Assembly (NCBI GenBank): GCA_032334055.1
Contig: JAUOZS010000001.1
Coordinates: forward strand, 2,826,501 to 2,890,500
DNA from: Selenomonadales bacterium 4137-cl
GTDB lineage: Bacteria > Bacillota > Negativicutes > Sporomusales > UBA7701
Length of the DNA: 64,000 nucleotides
Direction: 5' to 3'
Below, one piece after another: positions 8,985-18,390 of this stretch. The translations under genes were made by a program, and so were the position numbers. The notes below the pieces were generated by a model. The model worked only from the letters and a program-made list of their open reading frames with translations. It was not told the DNA's origin and did not search any database. The first letter of the stretch is position 1; every line of letters starts with the position of its first letter.

Positions 8985-10262
8985 ATGCCGTCCCGTTACA
9001 AGAACCGATCCGCCGCAGCCCTGCTTGCCGCCGTTCTGATGCTGAACGCGCCGGCGGCGCTGGCTGCGCCCCAGGAGCTGGCCCTCAAGGACAGCATCGC
9101 CGCCGCCGTAAGCAATAACCCCGCCCTCAAGATGGCGGACGCCGACAAGGAGCGCGCCGCATGGGGAGTGGACGAGGCCGCGGCCGGCCGCTGGCCGACG
9201 TTGTCGCTCGGCAGCACCTACAGCCGCCAGCCGGACTCCGGCCGCGCGCCGGCCAGCGAAGGGGTGAGCAATAGCCTGAGGCTCAACTGGCAGCTGTATA
9301 ACGGCGGCCGGACCGCCGGTCTGGTCGACCAGGCGGAGGAAGGCCTGAGAAGCGCCGCCCTCGGCGTGACCAAGGCCGAGCAACAGGTGAGGCTGGACGC
9401 CGCTGCGGCGTATTTCGCCGTCCTGCAGAACAAGAATCTCGTGGCGGTCAACGAGGAGTCGGTCGAGAATCTGCGACAGCATCTGAAAACCGCCCAGGCG
9501 AAGTTCGACGTCGGGCTGGTGGCCAAAGCTGACATTCTCCGCTCGGAGGTAGAGCTGGCCAACGCCGAGCAGAACCTTATCAAGAGCAAGAACAGCTACG
9601 AGCTGGCCCTCGCCAGCCTGAAGAACGTGATGAGCATGGATCCGGCCGCCGAGATCGCGCTCACGGACGCGCTTAAGTACGAGAAGTACGGGAAGACGCT
9701 CGACGAAAGCGTCGCCATTGCCCGTGAAAACCGGCCGGAGATCCAGCAGGCGGCAGCCGGGGTTAATATGGCGACAAGCGGCGTGAAGGTGGCCGAGAGC
9801 GGCAACCTGCCGACCGTGACCTTCGGCGCGTCCAAAGGCTGGAACGATTCCGCCCTGCCCGACAGCGGCGGCGACTGGACAGTGAGCCTGACCGCCAACT
9901 GGAACGTGTTCGACGCCGGGGTAACGAAGGCCAAGGTCCGCCAGGCCGATGCCGGGCTGAGCAAGGCCAGGGAGCAGGCCCGCCAGACGGAAGACGCCGT
10001 CGAGCTTGAGGTCCGCCAGCAGTACCTGTCGATGCAGGAGGCGGAAAAGCGGCTCGACACGACCGAGGTGGCGATCGCCAAGGCTGAAGAGGATCTCGGC
10101 ATCGCTCGCGAGAAGTATGACGCCGGCGTGGGCACCAACATCGACGTCATCGATGCCCAGTTGGCCCTCGCGCAGGCCCGGACCAACTACTACCAGGCGC
10201 TGTACGATTTCAACGTCAGCAAGGCGAAACTGACCAGGGCCGTCGGCCTGCCGGTCGAGTAG
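8985..10262 (+). CDS. TolC-family outer membrane efflux protein
   Basis: 425 aa with a signal peptide ending near NAPAALA-APQEL and two halves of the OEP family: long amphipathic helices with repeated NPALK, LRLNWQLYNGGRTAGLVDQAEEGLRSA and SLTANWNVFDAGVTKAKVRQADAGLSKA signatures (the second echoes the first) and the late REKYDAGVGTNIDVIDAQLALAQARTNYYQALYDFN. It would form the outer-membrane exit duct for the MacAB-like pump encoded immediately downstream. The ATG at 8985 is preferred because the G-rich ribosome site ends 7 nt upstream; 8979 is too close to it. Presence of this gene is direct evidence for an outer membrane. Confidence 0.92.
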   Translation: MPSRYKNRSAAALLAAVLMLNAPAALAAPQELALKDSIAAAVSNNPALKMADADKERAAWGVDEAAAGRWPTLSLGSTYSRQPDSGRAPASEGVSNSLRLNWQLYNGGRTAGLVDQAEEGLRSAALGVTKAEQQVRLDAAAAYFAVLQNKNLVAVNEESVENLRQHLKTAQAKFDVGLVAKADILRSEVELANAEQNLIKSKNSYELALASLKNVMSMDPAAEIALTDALKYEKYGKTLDESVAIARENRPEIQQAAAGVNMATSGVKVAESGNLPTVTFGASKGWNDSALPDSGGDWTVSLTANWNVFDAGVTKAKVRQADAGLSKAREQARQTEDAVELEVRQQYLSMQEAEKRLDTTEVAIAKAEEDLGIAREKYDAGVGTNIDVIDAQLALAQARTNYYQALYDFNVSKAKLTRAVGLPVE

Positions 10263-10288
10263 CGCGACAATATAGCGGAGGTGCCGGA

Positions 10289-11362
10289 ATGAAGGCAATT
10301 TGGCAGAAAATAGTCAAGCATAAAAAATGGCTGCTCCTCGCCGTCGTTCTGGCGGTGGCCGTCAAGGGCGGGCTGGCCTGGCAGGCCAGCAGCAAGGCCA
10401 AGGCGGCGACCAACGTCCAGACGGCGGCGGCGATCAGGGGCGACGTAACCTCGCTCGTATCGGCGACCGGCACCATCAAGCCGGTGAATATGGTGGACGT
10501 CAGTTCGAAGATCACCGGCCTTATCAAGGAAACGAAGGTGGAGGAGAACGACGCCGTCAAGGCCGGCCAGGTGCTGATCGTCCTCGACGACAGCCGCCTG
10601 CAGGCCCAGGTGACCCAGGCCCGCGAACGCCTGGCCAACGCCCAGTCCAACTTCGAGCGCAACAGCCGCCTCAACAAGATCGGCGCCGTTTCCGACCAGC
10701 AGCTAGACGCTTCCCGCATGGAGTACAAGGTGGCCCAGGCCAATTACGATGAGGCCGCTTCCCAGCTCGCCGACACCGTCATCCGCGCTCCGATCGACGG
10801 AGTGGTGATCGGCAAGCCTATCCCCGCCGGCCAGACGGTCGCCCAGGGTCTCTCGAACCCGATGGTCATCCTGACGGTGGCCGACCTGTCGAAGATGCAA
10901 ATCGAGACCCAGGTGGACGAGAGCGATATCGGCAAGGTGGCTGTCGGCCAGAAGGCGACGTTCACGGTCGACGCGTACCCGGGCAAGGTTTTCACCGGCG
11001 TGGTGTCGAGCGTTTCCCAGAAGGCTACTATCCAGCAGAACGTCGTCTACTACGGCGTAATCATCGATGTCGACGCCGGCGACCGGGAACTCAAGCCCAC
11101 CATGACAGCCAGGGTGTCAGTGGCGGTCGGCGAGAGCAAGAACGCCCTCACCGTGCCGCTGGCGGCCGTGAAGACCAACAAGAACCAACAGTATGTGGTC
11201 GTGATGAAGAACGGCCAGGCGACGAATGTCAATATAACCACCGGCCTGTCGAGCGACGACCGGGTGGAAATTACCGGCGGTCTCACGGACGGCGACCAGG
11301 TGGTCGTCTCCCAGTCCAAGCCCCAGAAGCAGCAGCAACGGGGCGGCATGATGATCCGCTGA
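10289..11362 (+). CDS. MacA-like periplasmic adaptor (HlyD/RND family)
   Basis: 357 aa. An N-terminal membrane anchor ([18 protein letters not shown]) is followed by the lipoyl half-motifs ([23 protein letters not shown] and [22 protein letters not shown]), a coiled-coil hairpin between them (about residues 95-150), a beta-barrel region and a membrane-proximal C-terminal domain. It would bridge the inner-membrane MacB-type transporter and TolC. It lies 26 bp after tolC and 17 bp before the ATPase gene. The adaptor at 31131-32207 is a clear paralogue. Confidence 0.9.
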   Translation: MKAIWQKIVKHKKWLLLAVVLAVAVKGGLAWQASSKAKAATNVQTAAAIRGDVTSLVSATGTIKPVNMVDVSSKITGLIKETKVEENDAVKAGQVLIVLDDSRLQAQVTQARERLANAQSNFERNSRLNKIGAVSDQQLDASRMEYKVAQANYDEAASQLADTVIRAPIDGVVIGKPIPAGQTVAQGLSNPMVILTVADLSKMQIETQVDESDIGKVAVGQKATFTVDAYPGKVFTGVVSSVSQKATIQQNVVYYGVIIDVDAGDRELKPTMTARVSVAVGESKNALTVPLAAVKTNKNQQYVVVMKNGQATNVNITTGLSSDDRVEITGGLTDGDQVVVSQSKPQKQQQRGGMMIR

Positions 11363-11379
11363 CCGGGGAGGTAAGGGAA

Positions 11380-12072
11380 TTGACGATAGCATTGTCGGAT
11401 GTCAGAAAAACTTATCAGATGGGCGATACGGTGGTCAACGCCCTCGCCGGCGTCGATCTCGTCATCGGCGCGGGCGAGTTCACCGCCATCATGGGACCGT
11501 CCGGCTCGGGAAAGTCGACGATGATGAACATCCTCGGCTGCCTCGACCGGCCGACCCACGGCTCGTATATGCTGGACGGCCAGGAGGTCGCCACCCTCGG
11601 CGACGATGAGCTGGCCATCACCCGCAACAAGAAGATCGGCTTCGTGTTCCAGAGCTTCAACCTGCTGCCGCGCATGGATGCGCATCAGAACGTCGCCCTG
11701 CCGTTGGTGTACGGCGGGGTTGCCAAGGCGGAGCGGAACGAGCGGGCTGCCAAGGCGCTTGCCATGGTCGGGCTTGAGACGCGCATGCATCATTTGCCCA
11801 ACGAACTGTCGGGCGGCCAGCGGCAGCGGGTGGCCATCGCCCGCGCCCTGGTGAACGAGCCGACGATCATCATGGCCGACGAGCCGACCGGCAACCTCGA
11901 CACCAAGTCGGGCAACGAGGTTATGGAGATTTTCCGCAACCTCAACGCCCTCGGCCGCACCGTCATCCTCGTCACCCACGAACCCGATATCGCCGAGCAT
12001 GCGCGCCGTGTGGTGCATGTCCGCGACGGCTTGATCGTGCGCGACGAACGGAAGGAGCGACCGCCATGCTGA
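11380..12072 (+). CDS. MacB/LolD-type ABC transporter ATPase
   Basis: 230 aa with Walker A (GPSGSGKST), Q-loop ([12 protein letters not shown]), the ABC signature ([17 protein letters not shown]), Walker B plus catalytic Glu ([12 protein letters not shown]) and H-loop (ILVTHEPD). The [13 protein letters not shown] tail is typical of the MacB/LolD group. The start is TTG at 11380 after GGGGAGGTAAGG. It overlaps the permease gene by 7 bp. It is also the best intact template for recognising the decayed ATPase at 32227-32512, and could serve that second system in trans (inference). Confidence 0.93.
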   Translation: MTIALSDVRKTYQMGDTVVNALAGVDLVIGAGEFTAIMGPSGSGKSTMMNILGCLDRPTHGSYMLDGQEVATLGDDELAITRNKKIGFVFQSFNLLPRMDAHQNVALPLVYGGVAKAERNERAAKALAMVGLETRMHHLPNELSGGQRQRVAIARALVNEPTIIMADEPTGNLDTKSGNEVMEIFRNLNALGRTVILVTHEPDIAEHARRVVHVRDGLIVRDERKERPPC

Positions 12073-13280
12073 GGGAAAGCGTCGCCATCGCCTGGAACGC
12101 GCTGGTGGCCAATAAGCTGCGTTCCATCCTCACGATGCTCGGCATCATCATCGGCGTAGGCGCCGTGATCGCCATGATCTCCATCGGCCTCGGCGTGCGC
12201 GACAAGGTGCAGGACTCGATCGCCAGCCTGGGCAGCAACCTGATAATCGTTACCCCCGGCGCGTCGTCGGCCGGCGGGTCGCGGCAGGCGGCCGGGTCGG
12301 GCATCACCCTCACCTACAAGGATGCCCAGGCTATCGCCCGCAGCGTCGGCGGCGTCAATTACGTCGCCCCCAGCGTCAGCCGCGGCTACCAGTTGGTGGC
12401 CGGCAACCAGAACTGGACGACGTCGGTCACCGGCACGACTCCCGAGTATCTGCCGGTACGCAACCAGGAGGTGGCGAGCGGGTCGTTCTTCACCGGCCGC
12501 GATCTCGACACCAGGAGCCGCGTGGCAGTCATCGGCCAGACGGTGGCGACCAATCTGTTCGGCGATATCAACCCGGTCGGCCAGACGGTCAGGATAAACA
12601 AGTCGCCGTTCACCGTCATCGGCGTGCTGGCCAGCAAGGGGCAGTCGATGGGCGGCGGCGACCAGGACGACACCGTCCTCATCCCGCTGACGACAGCCCA
12701 GGAGCGGCTGCTGGGCGTGACTTACATCCAGGCGGTCAGCATCCAGGCCGCCAGCCCCGAGGTGATCGACCAGGTGCAGGCCGACATCGCCGCGCTGCTG
12801 AGGACCCGCCACGGGCTGCAGCCCGACGAAGGCGACGATTTCACCGTCCGCAACCTGGTGAGCGTGATGGAGACGGCCAGCGAGACGACCGGCACCATTA
12901 CCCTGCTGCTCGGCAACATCGCCGCCATCTCGCTGTTGGTCGGCGGCATCGGCATCATGAACATCATGCTGGTGTCGGTGACGGAGCGGACGCGGGAGAT
13001 CGGCATCCGCAAGGCTCTGGGAGCGAGGTACCGCAATATCCTCCTTCAGTTCCTGGTGGAGGCGGTCGGTATCGGCGTGGTCGGCGGCATCGCCGGCATC
13101 GTCCTCGGCGTCGGCGCGTCGTTCGCCATCTCGGCTGTGGCCGGCTGGAAGCCGGTCATATCGACGGCGGCGATCGTCGTCTCGTTCGGGTTTTCGGTGC
13201 TGATCGGCCTGTTTTTCGGGCTGTACCCGGCCCGCAAGGCCGCCTTGCTCGACCCCATCCAGGCGCTGAGGTACGAATAG
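12066..13280 (+). CDS. MacB-type ABC permease (FtsX domain)
   Basis: 404 aa. The first membrane helix ([23 protein letters not shown]) is followed by a large periplasmic domain of about 220 residues and three C-terminal helices with the FtsX signature ([29 protein letters not shown]). This is a mechanotransmission-type exporter half that works with a separate ATPase, the MacA adaptor and TolC. Typical cargo includes antibiotics, lipopeptides or signals; the actual cargo is unknown. It is the last gene of the tolC operon. Confidence 0.93.
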   Translation: MLRESVAIAWNALVANKLRSILTMLGIIIGVGAVIAMISIGLGVRDKVQDSIASLGSNLIIVTPGASSAGGSRQAAGSGITLTYKDAQAIARSVGGVNYVAPSVSRGYQLVAGNQNWTTSVTGTTPEYLPVRNQEVASGSFFTGRDLDTRSRVAVIGQTVATNLFGDINPVGQTVRINKSPFTVIGVLASKGQSMGGGDQDDTVLIPLTTAQERLLGVTYIQAVSIQAASPEVIDQVQADIAALLRTRHGLQPDEGDDFTVRNLVSVMETASETTGTITLLLGNIAAISLLVGGIGIMNIMLVSVTERTREIGIRKALGARYRNILLQFLVEAVGIGVVGGIAGIVLGVGASFAISAVAGWKPVISTAAIVVSFGFSVLIGLFFGLYPARKAALLDPIQALRYE

Positions 13281-13290
13281 ACGATATAGA

Positions 13291-13325
13291 AAAGGCGCCA
13301 GCCCGTCACGGGCTGGCGCCTTTTT
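13291..13325. terminator. Bidirectional terminator between macB and the RND pump genes
   Basis: An A-rich start, a 13-bp GC stem (AGGCGCCAGCCCG / CGGGCTGGCGCCT) and a T run on the other side. It serves both the plus-strand efflux operon and the minus-strand RND operon. Confidence 0.93.
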
Positions 13326-13333
13326 ATTCCGGT

Positions 13334-16300
13334 TTACATGCTTTGACCTCTGGCGGCGGCTTTCTTTTCCCGCCTGCGGCGCTTGAAGTCTTTGAATTTC
13401 TCCGCCGAGCGCTCGACGATGACGAACAGCACCGGGATGAGGAAGATGCCGAACGAGGTGGCGGCGAACATGCCGCCGACGACCGCCGTACCCATGGCGT
13501 TGCGGGCGCCGGCGCCGGCGCCGCTGGCGATGGCCAGCGGGATGCAGCCGATGATGAAGGCCAGCGAGGTCATGACGATCGGCCGCAGCCTGATCTTGGC
13601 GGCCTCGATGGCGGCGGGGATGAAGGCCATTCCTTTGTCGACCCTGACCTTGGCGAACTCGACGATCAGGATGGCGTTCTTGGCCGCCAGGCCGATGAGC
13701 ATGATCAGGGCGATCTGCATGTAGATGTTGTTGTTGATGTGGGTGTTGAACAGGTGGCGGCCGTACTGGAAGAAGAAGGCGCCAAACACGCCGGTGGGCA
13801 CGCACAGCAGGACGGCGAAAGGCACGGTCCAGCTTTCGTACAGCGCCGCCAGGCAGAGGAAGACGAACAGGATGGAGAGGGCGAACATCAGCGGCGCCTT
13901 GCTGCCGGAGATTTTTTCCTCGCGGCTCTGGTCGGCCCATTCGTAGGCGAACCCGCCAGGCAGCGTTTCCTTGGCTACCTGTTCGAGGGCGGCGAGCGCC
14001 TGGCCGGAGCTGTAGCCGGGGGCGGGGTTGCCGCCGATCTGGATGGCGCGGTAGCTGTTGAAACGCTTGATGAGCGAGGGAGCGTTAACCGGCTTGGGCT
14101 TGAGCAGGTTGTTGAGCGGCACCATCGTGCCCGAGCTGCTGCGGACGTAGAAGAAGCGCAGGGCGTCGACGTCGGTCCTGAACTGCGGCTCGGACTGCAT
14201 TACGACCTTGTAGGAGCGGCCGAAGCGGTTGAAGTCGTTGATCTGCACGCCGCCGAAGTAAGCCTGGAGGGCGCTGAACACGTCGCTGACCGGCACGCCG
14301 AGCTTGAGTGCCTTCTCGCGGTCGACCTCGAACTCGTAGCCGGGGGTGTTGCTGTTGAACGAGGAGTATATCATGCCGATCTCGGGGCGTTTGCGGGCGG
14401 CGGCGACGAATTCCTTCGAGACTTTATCCATCTCGTCGAGGGTCGAGCCGGCGCGATCCTCGATCATCATCGTAAAGCCGCCGGTAGTGCCGATGCCGGG
14501 CAGCGCCGGCGGGGCAAAAGCAAGGACGGTGGCCTCGGGAATGTTGCTGTTGTTCATGAAGATTTTCTGGATTTGGCTGTCGACCTGGAGTTCGGTTGCT
14601 TTGCGATCACCCCAGGGAGCCAGCTTGGTAAAGATGACGCCGACGTTGGGCTTGCGGCCGCCGCTGAGGAGGTCGAAGCCGGTTATTGCCATAGCTGTTT
14701 CGACGCCAGACTGGGTCTGGATGTTGGCGGCGACCTTGTTGAGAATCTCGCGGGTGCGGTTCATGTTGGCCGCTTCCGGCAGGGAAACGCTGGTTATTAT
14801 GAATCCCTGGTCCTCGTCGGGGACGAAGGATGAGGGCAGCACGCGGAAGAGGGCGCCGGTGAGGACGAGCAGCACGACGATGAGCACCAGGCCCAGACGC
14901 GCCCTGGGGAAAAGCTTGGCGAGGACGCCGCCGTAGCGCTCGACCATCCTGTCGAACCAATCGTTGAATTTCTCGAGCACCAGGCCGATCCTGCCGCCGT
15001 GGGCGTTGGGGTCGTAAGGCTCGAGGAGCAGGGCGCACAGCGCCGGGGTGAGAGACAGGGCAACGACGGCCGACAGGCCCATGGAGACGGCGACGGTGAG
15101 GGCGAACTGCTTGTAGAGGATGCCCATGGTGCCGCCGAGGAAGGCGACGGGGATGAAGACGGACGCCAGCACGAAGGCGATGGCGACAACCGGCCCCTGC
15201 ACCTCGCTCATCGCCCTGACGGTGGCGTCGCGCGGGCTTAAGCCGTTATAGCGCATGTGGTGCTCGACCGCCTCGATGACGACGATGGCGTCGTCGACGA
15301 CGAGGCCGATGGCCAGTACCATGGCGAACAAGGTGAGGGTATTGATGGAGAAGCCGAGGAGCAGGAAGGCTCCGAAGGTGCCGATGAGCGATACCGGCAC
15401 GGCCAGCATCGGGATGAGGGTGGCCCGCCAGCTTTTGAGGAAGATGAAGACGACGAGCAGCACGAGGGCGATTGCCTCGCCGAAGGTCCAGGCCACCTCT
15501 TCCATCGATTCGCGGACATAGTTGGCGCTGTCGAAAACTACTTTATACTTCATGTCGTTAGGGAAGCGCAAGGAGGCGTTCTCGATAACGGCGATGCAGT
15601 TGGCGACTGTTTCGAGGGCGTTGGCGTCGGGGCTGAGCTGGACGGAGAAGCCGGCCGTGGGCTGGCCGCTCATGTCGGAGAAGAAGCCGTAGTCCTTGGC
15701 GCCAAGCTCCACTTTGGCGATGTCGCCGACGCGGATGAACGAGCCGTCGGGCTGGGCGCGGACGACGATGCGGGCGAACTCCTCCGGCTCGGTCAGACGC
15801 CCTTTGGCCCGCAGACTATACTGATGCTCCTGGTTGGGGTTGGAGGGCAACTGGCCGACGATGCCGGCCGGGGCCTGGATGTTCTGCTGCTTGATGGCGG
15901 TGGCGACGTCAGTTGACGTTACCTTGAGCTGAGCCATCTTGTCGGGCTGCAGCCAGATGCGCATCGCGAAGTCGGAGCCGAACTCGCTGACCTCGCCCAC
16001 GCCTTTGACGCGTTTGAGGTCGTCGACGAAGTTGAGGCTGCCGTAGTTTTTCAGGAAGGTCTTGTCATAGGTGGCGTTGGGCGAGTAAAGGGCGAAGATG
16101 AGCGCCCGGTCCTGGGACGCCTTGAAGGTCGTGACTCCGGCCTGCTGTACTTCGCTGGGCAGGGCGGCGTTGGCCTGGGCGACCCGGTTCTGGGTCTGGA
16201 CGGTGGCTATGTCGGGGTTTTTGCCGAGCTGGAATTTGACGCTCAGCGAATAGTACGAGCCGTTGTCCGAGCTGGTGGACTGCATGGCGATCATGTCTTC

Positions 16301-16516
16301 CACGCCGTTGACCTGCTGCTCGATGACCTGAGCGACCGTTTGCTCGATGACGTCGGCGTTGGCGCCCTGATAGGACGTGCTGACGCTGACCTGCGGCGGC
16401 GTTATCTGCGGATACTGGGCGATTGGCAGGTTGAAGGCGGAGATGAGGCCGCCCAGAGTGATGACGACCGACAAGACGATCGCAAAGATCGGCCGGTCGA
16501 TAAAAAATTTAGCCAC
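13334..16516 (-). CDS. AcrB-like RND multidrug efflux transporter (HAE1)
   Basis: 1060 aa, full length for the HAE1 family. It starts FFIDRPIFAIVLSVVITLGG and has the 1+5+6 helix layout with two large periplasmic loops. The proton-relay residues are readable: the Asp pair in GLVVDDAIVVIEAVEHHM and the Lys in LIGLAAKNAILIVEFAKVR. It would take up drugs or solvents from the periplasm and inner leaflet and export them with AcrA and a TolC. No outer-membrane gene is in this operon, so TolC from 8985-10262 may be shared. The GTG start at 16516 has AGGAGGT just upstream. It lies 10 bp after the adaptor gene. Confidence 0.95.
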   Translation of the reverse strand: MAKFFIDRPIFAIVLSVVITLGGLISAFNLPIAQYPQITPPQVSVSTSYQGANADVIEQTVAQVIEQQVNGVEDMIAMQSTSSDNGSYYSLSVKFQLGKNPDIATVQTQNRVAQANAALPSEVQQAGVTTFKASQDRALIFALYSPNATYDKTFLKNYGSLNFVDDLKRVKGVGEVSEFGSDFAMRIWLQPDKMAQLKVTSTDVATAIKQQNIQAPAGIVGQLPSNPNQEHQYSLRAKGRLTEPEEFARIVVRAQPDGSFIRVGDIAKVELGAKDYGFFSDMSGQPTAGFSVQLSPDANALETVANCIAVIENASLRFPNDMKYKVVFDSANYVRESMEEVAWTFGEAIALVLLVVFIFLKSWRATLIPMLAVPVSLIGTFGAFLLLGFSINTLTLFAMVLAIGLVVDDAIVVIEAVEHHMRYNGLSPRDATVRAMSEVQGPVVAIAFVLASVFIPVAFLGGTMGILYKQFALTVAVSMGLSAVVALSLTPALCALLLEPYDPNAHGGRIGLVLEKFNDWFDRMVERYGGVLAKLFPRARLGLVLIVVLLVLTGALFRVLPSSFVPDEDQGFIITSVSLPEAANMNRTREILNKVAANIQTQSGVETAMAITGFDLLSGGRKPNVGVIFTKLAPWGDRKATELQVDSQIQKIFMNNSNIPEATVLAFAPPALPGIGTTGGFTMMIEDRAGSTLDEMDKVSKEFVAAARKRPEIGMIYSSFNSNTPGYEFEVDREKALKLGVPVSDVFSALQAYFGGVQINDFNRFGRSYKVVMQSEPQFRTDVDALRFFYVRSSSGTMVPLNNLLKPKPVNAPSLIKRFNSYRAIQIGGNPAPGYSSGQALAALEQVAKETLPGGFAYEWADQSREEKISGSKAPLMFALSILFVFLCLAALYESWTVPFAVLLCVPTGVFGAFFFQYGRHLFNTHINNNIYMQIALIMLIGLAAKNAILIVEFAKVRVDKGMAFIPAAIEAAKIRLRPIVMTSLAFIIGCIPLAIASGAGAGARNAMGTAVVGGMFAATSFGIFLIPVLFVIVERSAEKFKDFKRRRREKKAAARGQSM

Positions 16517-16526
16517 GGGGTACCTC

Positions 16527-17699
16527 CTATTGCTTGGCCTTGCTTGCGGGCTTGGCCGCGCCGTTCGGCTCGGGCTCGATCATCGATACTTTCAGGGGCG
16601 TTCCCGGAGGCGCCTTGGCGAAGCCTTCGACGACAATCCGGTCGCCTTCCGCGAGCCCATCCTCGACGATCCACATGGTGCCGACCTTCGGGCCCATCTT
16701 GACCGGACGCGATTCGGCCTTGTCGCCCTCGGCGACGACGGTGATGAAAGTCTTGCCGAGCATCTCCTGCACGGCCCGTTCGGGTACGAGCAGCGCGCCG
16801 GTGCGCATTTCACCCTGGGCGACGATGCGGGCGAACATGCCGGGAATAAGGATTTTCTGCGGATTGGCGAACGACGCCTTCATGGTGAGGGTGCCCGTCT
16901 CCTGGCTGAGGCCGCGGTCAACCTGCTCGATCTGGCCGGTGATCGGGTACTTGGAGCCGTCGCTTAATAGCAGGGTGAGGTCTTTGCCCCATTCGCCGGC
17001 GGCGCTGACTTTGCCGATGCGGGTGAATTTCAGGTATTCCGTCTCGCTCATGCTGAACTGGACGAATACGGGATCGACGGTCGAAATGGTCGCCAGAACG
17101 GTCGAGCCGGCCGAGACGTAGCTGCCGATGTCCGGAATCTGGACGCCAATACGTCCGCTGAAGGGAGCGACGATGAGGGTATCGTTGAGGTCGTTGACCG
17201 CCTGCTGGACCTTGGCCCTGTTAGCGTCGACGACGGCCGCGTGCTGGGCTTCGGCCGACAGCTGGGTATCGAAGGCCTGCTTGGCGATCGCCTGCTGGTC
17301 GTACAGTTTCCGGTAGCGGATGGTGTCGAGGCGGGAATTGGCAAGGGTCGCCTCCGACTGGGCCAGGGTGGCCCGGGCGGATAGCAGAGCGGTTTCATAC
17401 TGGCGGCGGTCGATCTGGAAAAGCGGCTGCCCTTCGGTGACGGCAGCGCCGCCGCTGACCATCTTACCGACGATGTTGCCGGAAACCTTGGCCCGGATCT
17501 GCACTTCGTTTTTGGCGGTCACCTGACCAACGTACTCGTATGTAACCGGGGTATCCCGCTTGATGACCTGGGTCGCTTTGACGGCCACCGCCTGGGCCGG
17601 GCGCGCCGGCTTGCCGCCGCAGCCGGCGACCGTAGTCGCAACGAGCACTGCGGCGACCAGCGCGGCGTAGCCGCTGCGCTTACCGATAGTTCTGAGCAT
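16527..17699 (-). CDS. AcrA-like RND periplasmic adaptor lipoprotein
   Basis: 390 aa. A lipoprotein signal peptide ends with VAGC (Cys at about residue 27). The domains follow in the usual order: barrel-sandwich halves (YVGQVTAKNEVQIRAKVSGNIVGKMVSGGAAVTEGQPLFQIDRRQYE and TLIVAPFSGRIGVQIPDIGSYV), a short alpha hairpin, a beta-barrel and a membrane-proximal domain. It links the AcrB-like pump to an outer-membrane channel. It is transcribed first in a two-gene operon whose promoter region contains the MarR palindrome. Confidence 0.93.
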   Translation of the reverse strand: MLRTIGKRSGYAALVAAVLVATTVAGCGGKPARPAQAVAVKATQVIKRDTPVTYEYVGQVTAKNEVQIRAKVSGNIVGKMVSGGAAVTEGQPLFQIDRRQYETALLSARATLAQSEATLANSRLDTIRYRKLYDQQAIAKQAFDTQLSAEAQHAAVVDANRAKVQQAVNDLNDTLIVAPFSGRIGVQIPDIGSYVSAGSTVLATISTVDPVFVQFSMSETEYLKFTRIGKVSAAGEWGKDLTLLLSDGSKYPITGQIEQVDRGLSQETGTLTMKASFANPQKILIPGMFARIVAQGEMRTGALLVPERAVQEMLGKTFITVVAEGDKAESRPVKMGPKVGTMWIVEDGLAEGDRIVVEGFAKAPPGTPLKVSMIEPEPNGAAKPASKAKQ

Positions 17700-17789
17700 G
17701 GAATAATCCTCCTTATTTATAAGGGCTCTGGCAGGTTCGCCAGCGGTTATCGACTTTTGTCAATGTTTATGCTAAAATATTATTAAATA

Positions 17790-17810
17790 TTAACAATAAT
17801 ATATTGTTAA
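17790..17810. promoter_or_regulatory. MarR-type operator (21-bp perfect palindrome)
   Basis: TTAACAAT - AATAT - ATTGTTAA, an 8+5+8 perfect inverted repeat in an AT-rich stretch between the divergent adaptor and marR genes. Size and placement fit a MarR dimer site. A minus-strand promoter can be read as TTGACA (17856-17861), a 17-bp spacer, and TTAATA (17833-17838), so the palindrome covers about +16 to +36 of the efflux transcript. Confidence 0.75.
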
Positions 17811-17888
17811 GATATGTTTACTATATATTACATATTAATGCTTATACAAGCGGCTTGTCAACGTGAAAAAATGTGAGGAGGCGCCTTT

Positions 17889-18323
17889 ATGGACCGGACG
17901 GATACCGCCGAGCAGCTTTTCGACCTGATTTTCCTCCTCCGCAAACGGCTGGTTCGCCATGCCGCCCAGCATTCCAAGCCGGAATTCAGCCCGATGCAGA
18001 TGCATGTGCTGTTCACGCTGTGCGAGCGGGGATGCTTCACGATGAGCGAGCTGGCCGGCGAGGTGCTGATCGCCAAGCAGCAGCTCACGCCGCTCGTCGA
18101 CCGGCTGGTGTCGGCCGGGCTGGTGCTCAGGGAACCCGATCAGGAGGACCGCCGGGTGGTGAAGATCCGTCTTTCGCCGGCGGGACGCGATTTTCTCGCC
18201 GCCAAAAGGCGGGAGGCTATCGGACTTTTCGAAACGCGGATCGCCTGCCTCGACGAGCGCGACCTGGAGCGGCTGAGCGACGCGCTCGGCCCGCTCCAGG
18301 AGGTCATCCGTAAACTGCCCTGA
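17889..18323 (+). CDS. MarR-family transcriptional regulator
   Basis: 144 aa winged-helix protein with the MarR core: CFTMSELAGEVLIAKQQLTPLVDRLVSAGLVLREPDQEDRRVVKIRLSPAGRDFL, including the D-x-R-x4 wing. Divergent from and presumably repressing the AcrAB-like operon; MarR proteins lose DNA binding on contact with phenolic or lipophilic compounds. A GAGGAGG ribosome site lies upstream. The palindrome at 17790-17810 is its likely site, and it probably autoregulates. Confidence 0.93.
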   Translation: MDRTDTAEQLFDLIFLLRKRLVRHAAQHSKPEFSPMQMHVLFTLCERGCFTMSELAGEVLIAKQQLTPLVDRLVSAGLVLREPDQEDRRVVKIRLSPAGRDFLAAKRREAIGLFETRIACLDERDLERLSDALGPLQEVIRKLP

Positions 18324-18331
18324 AAAAACGC

Positions 18332-18367
18332 TCCGGCCGCGCCCACTTGCTTGCGCGGCCGGTTCGA
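18332..18367 (+). terminator. Terminator after marR
   Basis: CCGGCCGCGC pairs with GCGCGGCCGG around a short loop, followed by a T-rich stretch. It lies between the convergent marR and glcF-like genes. Confidence 0.7.
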
Positions 18368-18390
18368 TTTTCGGACGCCTGAGAAGCCTG

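Noticed and set aside
11790..13940. 716-codon open frame on the minus strand across the MacB genes and the end of the RND gene
   Set aside because: Shadow of real genes, rich in Arg/His/Asp with no family pattern, and it crosses a strong bidirectional terminator.
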